Origin: Pseudomonadota bacterium
GTDB taxonomy: Bacteria > Myxococcota_A > Bradymonadia > UBA4248
Direction: 5' to 3'
Assembly: GCA_017441205.1 (NCBI GenBank)
Contig: JAFRYG010000066.1
Location: 1 to 37,022 of the forward strand
DNA length: 37,022 bases
The notes under the pieces were generated by a model that did no database searches, was not told the origin of the DNA, and saw only the letters and a program-made list of their open reading frames with translations. Position numbers and translations under genes: made by a program. Numbering within the stretch: position 1 is the first letter of the stretch; each line of letters starts with the position of its first letter. This document shows positions 32,472-37,022 of this stretch, piece after piece.

Positions 32472-33998
32472 ATGCATCATATTCACACATTACTGCAGAT
32501 TTCTGTTCTGGCACTATCCTCGGCTTTTCTGATTTCGTGTGCTTCGGCCAAGGGAACGTCCGACACGAAAACGGCCGCAGAATATCAACCCGAAACTGCA
32601 GCATCGAATCCTTCCCTGTCTGCACCGTCCCAACCAGAGACGCAAGCCGCTCAACCTGAGACGCAAGCCGCTCAACCTGAGGCGCATGCCCCACAGAACA
32701 CGGATCAGGGACTTTCAAATCCGGAACAACCGATTCCTTCAAGTGCAGCACAGCCAGAACAGCTCGAAGGACAAAAGCCGGTTAAGGACGACAGCCCCGC
32801 AGAATCCACGGGAAATCCTTCCGGCTCAGTTCCGACAGATGCAGCCAAACAACCGGATAAATCCGTCACCACGACTCAAACCCAGCCGCAGCAGCCGCCT
32901 GAACCACCGCCTGAATTGCATCTCACTGAAGTCCAAATGCTTTCCGAATCCGGAAACCATAAAAGTGCTCGCCAACTGGCACTCAAAAATTTGCGCTCGG
33001 GAAAATCGAAGGATGCATCAGAATTCTGGGAAGCCATCGAATCCGATCCCCTGTTCTCGCATACGATGGACGAAGAAGTGCAGCCCCACGGAACCAATGC
33101 CATCTCCGCACTTGGCGGCGGTTCGACCGTTTCCTTTAAATACACGGATTCTGCCGATGAATCCGCAAAGGCCGCGCTCAAGCCGGATCAGGATTTGCGC
33201 CAGACAATGTATCGTTCAGGCATCGCCTATTACCGGATTTGCCAGATTCTGGGATGCAGCTTTGATATTCCCGTCACACGTCCTGCACGCTTCAGCAAAT
33301 CGAATTTCAATACCCTCTACAATGCATCCGGTTCGAGCAAAAATAGCGGTTATCGCAGCAAATTCGAGCATTTGATTTGGGCAAAGGAAGGCAATTCGAG
33401 CTACCTCTACGTCGGCTACAAGGAATGGATCTCTCCGTTTACCGGATTTCCCATCGAAGTCACGAGTGTCTGGTCTCCCTATCTGAAAAATCCCGACGCA
33501 AATCTCCCGGAAGTCAAATCTTTCCTCAAAGCCATTCTTTCGGGTGGCCGCGCCGATGCCGTCAAACATCTCGGTACCCTCACCGAATACGCCGGAAACC
33601 TTACAACGCGCGACATTCTTCATCAGATTTCAGACATGATTCTCATGGATTATCTGAGCAACAACTGGGACAGATTTGCGGGAGAACAAAACAACTTCGG
33701 CGCGAATTGCCACTTCCATCCCGGCGGAATCATTGCGATTGACAACGATGCTGCATTTCCGGCATGGCATGCTCCCCGCGTCGTACGTCGACTGAACATG
33801 GTCGAAATGTTCAGCAAGGATATGGTCGAAAACCTCCGGACTCTCGATCCCGACGAACTGATGCACCACCTGTTTCCCAATCCGACCAAAGAAGAGCTCA
33901 AGAGTTTCGAACGTTTTAAGGAACGACGCAGGGATGCACTCAAATACATCGATGATCTGATTCAGAAAAAAGGCAAAGACAAGGTATTGGTCTTTTAA
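32472..33998 (+). CDS. Lipoprotein with FAM20-like kinase domain
   Basis: 508 aa from ATG 32472, chosen for its lipoprotein signal (LISC lipobox); an upstream in-frame TTG adds 19 residues. A long Pro/Gln/Ser-rich linker (about 27-155) contains QPETQAA repeats. The C-terminal ~330 residues show features of the FAM20/HipA/PI-kinase-like fold: TVSFKYT, then ALKP with Lys237; a RSGIAYYRICQILG helix followed by VTRPA; a helix ending MILMDYLSNNWDRF with candidate catalytic Asp400; and AIDNDAAF with Asp424-Asn425 as metal site. Order and spacing match FAM20-type kinases (N-x-DR then DN). An extracytoplasmic kinase is inferred; no activity is known. The ribosome site is weak. Confidence 0.6.
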   Translation: MHHIHTLLQISVLALSSAFLISCASAKGTSDTKTAAEYQPETAASNPSLSAPSQPETQAAQPETQAAQPEAHAPQNTDQGLSNPEQPIPSSAAQPEQLEGQKPVKDDSPAESTGNPSGSVPTDAAKQPDKSVTTTQTQPQQPPEPPPELHLTEVQMLSESGNHKSARQLALKNLRSGKSKDASEFWEAIESDPLFSHTMDEEVQPHGTNAISALGGGSTVSFKYTDSADESAKAALKPDQDLRQTMYRSGIAYYRICQILGCSFDIPVTRPARFSKSNFNTLYNASGSSKNSGYRSKFEHLIWAKEGNSSYLYVGYKEWISPFTGFPIEVTSVWSPYLKNPDANLPEVKSFLKAILSGGRADAVKHLGTLTEYAGNLTTRDILHQISDMILMDYLSNNWDRFAGEQNNFGANCHFHPGGIIAIDNDAAFPAWHAPRVVRRLNMVEMFSKDMVENLRTLDPDELMHHLFPNPTKEELKSFERFKERRRDALKYIDDLIQKKGKDKVLVF

Positions 33999-34011
33999 GA
34001 GTTGCTTTTTT

Positions 34012-34031
34012 CAGGGGGCTTAAGCCCCCTG
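34012..34031. repeat. Perfect 20-bp GC palindrome between convergent genes
   Basis: CAGGGGGCTT followed directly by AAGCCCCCTG, 13 bp after the stop at 33998. A T-run precedes it on the + strand, not after it. Same style as 13658-13679. Confidence 0.75.
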
Positions 34032-34168
34032 CGATTGGAATCATCTCCATTTATCCAAAATATGCTCTGAGCCGTAATCCATAAACCATTCATTCAGAGC
34101 AATTTATTGGAAGTGGCCTATTTTGGGCAATATCCCCCTTGAGGAACGTCAGGAAAGCATTTTTCCCG

Positions 34169-36499
34169 CTATTCGCGATATCCTCCATCGTCGTCATCAT
34201 AATATTCATAATCTTCGTCATCCTCAATGCGCATCAGTTTACCCATTGAACGCGCTTCGGCAGATGCCGCCTTGACCAGATGATCCATTGTAATCGGACT
34301 GTGCATTGCAGATGCCGCAATTGAGGCCTTAAGCACAGCATTGCGGATATAACCGCCGCTCATTTCGAATGTTCTGGCCAACCAATTCCAGTGAATGTCG
34401 TCAGCAATCGGTGCATTGGGCGGAATCATTCGCTTCCAGAGCGCAATACGGGAAGGCATGTCGGGCATCGGGAAATCGATGATAAAGCGAATCCTTCTGC
34501 GGAATGCCTCATCAATGCTCTTGGAAAGGTTCGTCGTCAAAATCGTCACACCATTGTAGGATTCCAGCTTTTGAAGAAGGAAATTGATCTCCAGATTGGC
34601 ATAGCGATCGTTCGATGACTTGACCTCTGTACGTTTGGCAAACAAGGAATCCGCTTCATCGAACAGAATAATCGCCTGTGCTTTGGCAGCTTCGTCGAAT
34701 ATTTTGGCCAGATTTTTCTCTGTCTCACCGATATATTTGTCCACAATACGAGACAAATCCACGCGATAAAGCACTTTACCCAATTCATTGGCAAGCGCAC
34801 ATGCCAAAAGTGTCTTTCCCGTTCCCGGAGGCCCCGAAAACAGGATAGAAAGGGCATTGCCGTAGGGAGAACGTTCCTTAAAGCCCCATGTTTCGAGTAC
34901 ATTGTGCAGATTATTTGCGTATTCCAGTATTTCATCGACCTGTGATCGCGCCTGGACAGGAAGCACGACACCGCTGAGCGGTACATCACTGACTGTAATC
35001 TCCGCAAGCGTCCCCAGCTGATGGCGAAAGCTCTTTCGAATCTGATTCAGAATATGATGGGATTTCAAATACTCGCCGCCGACTGCCTGTACTTCTTCGA
35101 GGGCATCCCGAACCACGCTGAATATACTTCCAATCGGAAGGCTGTAATTGCGCGAAAACATCGTCGACATGTGTTCGAGTTCCTCGCTTTCGACACTCGC
35201 CGACAATGCCCGTTTCCAGATTTCACAAGCCTGTTCAAACGGAGGATTCACAATGCGTACCGTCGCCAGATGTTCAAACGCCATCTCAATAATCGAATTG
35301 GAATGCGTTGCCAGAATTACAATTTCGCCAGGATACACGCCTGCAAGACGCGAGATTGCTGCTACCGATTCCCCAAACCGTCCCAGAAGTTGTTCGCGAT
35401 TCTCTATGCCATCAAAGCGAAGCATCAGAATTGCGTCATTGATCAGCGCCTCGCGCATGATCTGCGCAATTTTGGCGTCGATCGAAATATTCTCACTCTG
35501 TTCGAGCGCATGACAGACATCGACTTCGAGTACATTTTTCCGACGCGCCATCGAACAGATGACAGTCCGGCGTCCCGCATGCTGCGGACCTATCAGCATC
35601 AACCGCATCGACCGCGATTTCATCAGATATTCAATTTCTTCGCGAACCGAAGGATCTACAATGAGGGCGCGCCGATTCAATCCGGAACTGTGCAGTAACA
35701 TATCAACTGGCAAATCATCCGGGTGATGCGTGCCCATAAATGCATCAATGACGCTCTGTTCCACGGACAGCGCAGCATACGCCCTGGGCGTATAGTTCGG
35801 AAAAGACTGTGTTTTTTCGGCAATGACCAAACGCATCCGCCGCAGAGTCCCGCGTTCAGAGAACGCTTCATATACCTCATTTCCGCCATGTTTTTCATCC
35901 GACAACAGACGACAGATAAAAGTCACTGTCGGCTGACGAACAGAAAAATCTGCCCAGGCGACCGTCGCCAGACGCAGCAGCGTTTCGATCGATGAAAAAG
36001 CCACAAGCGTCGCCAGAATTTCCAGCTCAAGGGGCGCCAGGGCGAAATTCCTCTGAATGCAGCAGATTGGAATATCCGGATTCAGTTCCAGAAGAGCATC
36101 GATTTGGGCCTGCAGCAAATCCAGATGTCCACGAGCCTCAATCTGCGTCGGCACATGATGCTCCTTAAGCCATAGCTCTGAATAACCTTCAGGCTGCCGA
36201 AATCCCATATAACTGCAAAGCTCTTCACCGCCGATACAACGATCGGAATACGTCTGTCGGCTGCTTGTCAAACGTTCCGGAGATCTGCGAATCAAATCAA
36301 TAAGCCGCCAATAGACGCGGTCATTCATCAGATTAAACAGCATGGCCTGCCTGTCGGAAGCATTCAAAGCCTCGAACTCCTGTTGCCACCCCGTTTTCAG
36401 CGCTTTCAATGACCTCTTGCTTACAGACTGAGACTGCGATGTTTTCGCTGAATCCTTCGAACTGTTTTCAGCTGCCTTTTCCTCTTCTTTCTGAGCCAT
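34169..36499 (-). CDS. Two-module AAA+ ATPase
   Basis: 776 aa with a consensus AAGGAGG site. The C-terminal AAA+ module (about 515-755) is complete: Walker A GPPGTGKT (about 554-561), Walker B IILFDEADSLF, sensor 1 ILTTN, Arg finger in AFRRRIRF. An upstream module (about 285-450) has a degenerate P-loop GPQHAGRRT near 301 and a Walker-B-like ILMLRFDG, so it is probably structural. The N-terminal 280 residues are helical, winged-helix-like. The layout resembles ATPases encoded with extracellular contractile injection systems (Afp15 type), but no such cluster is seen here. A very acidic, Tyr-rich C-terminus (EDDEDYEYYDDDDGG) may be regulatory. Convergent with the kinase-like gene. Confidence 0.8.
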   Translation of the reverse strand: MAQKEEEKAAENSSKDSAKTSQSQSVSKRSLKALKTGWQQEFEALNASDRQAMLFNLMNDRVYWRLIDLIRRSPERLTSSRQTYSDRCIGGEELCSYMGFRQPEGYSELWLKEHHVPTQIEARGHLDLLQAQIDALLELNPDIPICCIQRNFALAPLELEILATLVAFSSIETLLRLATVAWADFSVRQPTVTFICRLLSDEKHGGNEVYEAFSERGTLRRMRLVIAEKTQSFPNYTPRAYAALSVEQSVIDAFMGTHHPDDLPVDMLLHSSGLNRRALIVDPSVREEIEYLMKSRSMRLMLIGPQHAGRRTVICSMARRKNVLEVDVCHALEQSENISIDAKIAQIMREALINDAILMLRFDGIENREQLLGRFGESVAAISRLAGVYPGEIVILATHSNSIIEMAFEHLATVRIVNPPFEQACEIWKRALSASVESEELEHMSTMFSRNYSLPIGSIFSVVRDALEEVQAVGGEYLKSHHILNQIRKSFRHQLGTLAEITVSDVPLSGVVLPVQARSQVDEILEYANNLHNVLETWGFKERSPYGNALSILFSGPPGTGKTLLACALANELGKVLYRVDLSRIVDKYIGETEKNLAKIFDEAAKAQAIILFDEADSLFAKRTEVKSSNDRYANLEINFLLQKLESYNGVTILTTNLSKSIDEAFRRRIRFIIDFPMPDMPSRIALWKRMIPPNAPIADDIHWNWLARTFEMSGGYIRNAVLKASIAASAMHSPITMDHLVKAASAEARSMGKLMRIEDDEDYEYYDDDDGGYRE

Positions 36500-36654
36500 G
36501 ATACCCTCCTTACAGTGAAGTGCATTATGTCACATATTATCCTCAAAATGCGAGAAATTCAGTCGTTCGTCATACCTGTTGGTCAATTGTTAAACCCGAA
36601 ACGTTCCCAATCGGGTATTACATTCGCCTCACAGGGAACCTCTGATTTTTTTTT
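36500..36654. promoter_or_regulatory. Upstream region of the AAA+ gene
   Basis: Carries the ribosome site (AAGGAGG in the minus sense, 36504-36512) and an AT-rich GGATAATATG word that could be a -10 region. I cannot pair it with a convincing -35 box. A run of T at 36646-36654 leads into the GC hairpin. No gene. Confidence 0.3.
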
Positions 36655-36676
36655 GTGAGGGGGCATCGCCCCCCAC
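36655..36676. repeat. GC hairpin next to a TATT/AATA element
   Basis: GTG-(A)-GGGGGC pairs with GCCCCC-CAC around ATC; an A is bulged. It directly abuts the TATT/AATA element that follows. Confidence 0.6.
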
Positions 36677-36703
36677 GGCGCTATTTGCAAGCAAATACGC
36701 GCC
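36677..36703 (+). repeat. TATT/AATA-framed hairpin element (copy 9)
   Basis: Outer stem GGCGC (36677-36681) with GCGCC (36699-36703), inner stem TATTTGC (36682-36688) with GCAAATA (36691-36697), AA loop, unpaired C at 36698. Same frame as copies 4, 6 and 7 with entirely different stem sequences. Confidence 0.85.
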
Positions 36704-36754
36704 TCCCCCCACTGCGGGAGTGCCCGCAACGCCCCGCTATCTCTACTCCAAACG

Positions 36755-36853
36755 ATCCGCCTCAGTTCGCAAAGGGCCATTCACTTCGCCTCCCGCGCCT
36801 GTCGGCGCTCCGGTTCGTGACTGGCCGTTGCTCACTGGGCTCTGCGATTCGCA
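36755..36853 (+). repeat. Long intergenic repeat, copy B (5'-truncated)
   Basis: Matches 146-244 of copy A with few changes, without the GGCCGCGAAGCGTAC head. Copy C follows with a period of 181 bp, joined by a variable hairpin. No gene is supported, although several frames stay open. Confidence 0.85.
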
Positions 36854-37022
36854 CCGTTCACCGGACGGTGCGAGTCTCGGCCCCCCCGGCCGCGAAGCGT
36901 ACAAAATAAGCTCCCGCGCTGCAAAGCGCGAAAAGACTCGCCGCAGTTCGCAAACGGCCATTCACTTCGTCTCCCGCGCCTGTCGGCGCTCCGGCTCGTG
37001 ACTGGCCGTTGCTCACTGGGCT
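36850..37022 (+). repeat. Long intergenic repeat, copy C with leading hairpin (cut by window end)
   Basis: The leading hairpin CGCACCGT/ACGGTGCG (36850-36872) takes the place of the GGGGGTGTT/AACACCCCC hairpin of copy A. The constant part 36881-37022 aligns gap-free with 91-232, including the CGCGCT/AGCGCG hairpin. It runs off the window, so further tandem units may follow. Confidence 0.85.

Noticed and set aside
1..37022. CRISPR arrays, tRNA, rRNA
   Set aside because: No regularly spaced direct repeats with unique spacers, no cloverleaf and no rRNA words were seen.

Overview
The window reads as a chromosomal segment of a Myxococcota-like (deltaproteobacterial-grade) bacterium. The pointers are two surface proteins ending in MYXO-CTERM-type tails (a Cys, a hydrophobic helix, then an Arg-rich end), Cys-rich repeat proteins, many lipoproteins, two eukaryote-like Ser/Thr kinases and long Asp/Lys-rich linkers. 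A DUF3737 protein paired with a MalY/PatB lyase, and a short divergent peptide deformylase, resemble genes common in gut Firmicutes and Bacteroidetes, so an animal-associated lifestyle is possible; this is inference. I see no rRNA, tRNA, CRISPR array, transposase or integrase.

Layout. (1) 1-8531 is a visibly AT-rich accessory stretch on the + strand. It holds a DUF6345-like secreted protein, a secreted protein with a PepSY-like segment, two families of small lipoproteins present as intact, truncated, frameshifted and nonsense-mutated copies, and a subtilase-fold lipoprotein with an altered catalytic Asp. A degenerate second copy of the 3' end of patB lies at 4097-4230, while the intact patB lies at the far side (8532). 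(2) 8532-10545 (-) is a two-gene unit, DUF3737 then patB. (3) 10821-13634 (+) encodes a very large M23/SLH/Cys-repeat surface protein. (4) 13849-22112 (-) is a tight five-gene run: uvrA, a soluble kinase, a membrane kinase, an EcsC-like protein and an M48 metallopeptidase. (5) 22327-27059 (+) holds a propeller lipoprotein, a large FG-GAP lipoprotein with a MYXO-CTERM tail, and a deformylase-like gene. (6) 27191-32261 (-) holds a POT/MFS transporter, another polytopic membrane protein and a propeller lipoprotein, with clear intrinsic terminators. (7) 32472-33998 (+) is a lipoprotein whose C-terminal part looks like a FAM20-type kinase. (8) 34169-36499 (-) is a double AAA+ ATPase. The window ends (36755-37022) in copies of a long intergenic repeat also seen at its start (about 91-244).

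The most unusual signals are the following. A family of intergenic hairpins has a constant TATT...AATA-C-G frame while both inner and outer stems vary with compensating changes. An outward-facing lipoprotein looks like a FAM20-type kinase. An operon joins uvrA to two kinases, EcsC and M48. A decaying lipoprotein cassette array is bounded by two copies of the patB 3' end. An intrinsic terminator sits about 27 nt in front of the POT transporter start codon.
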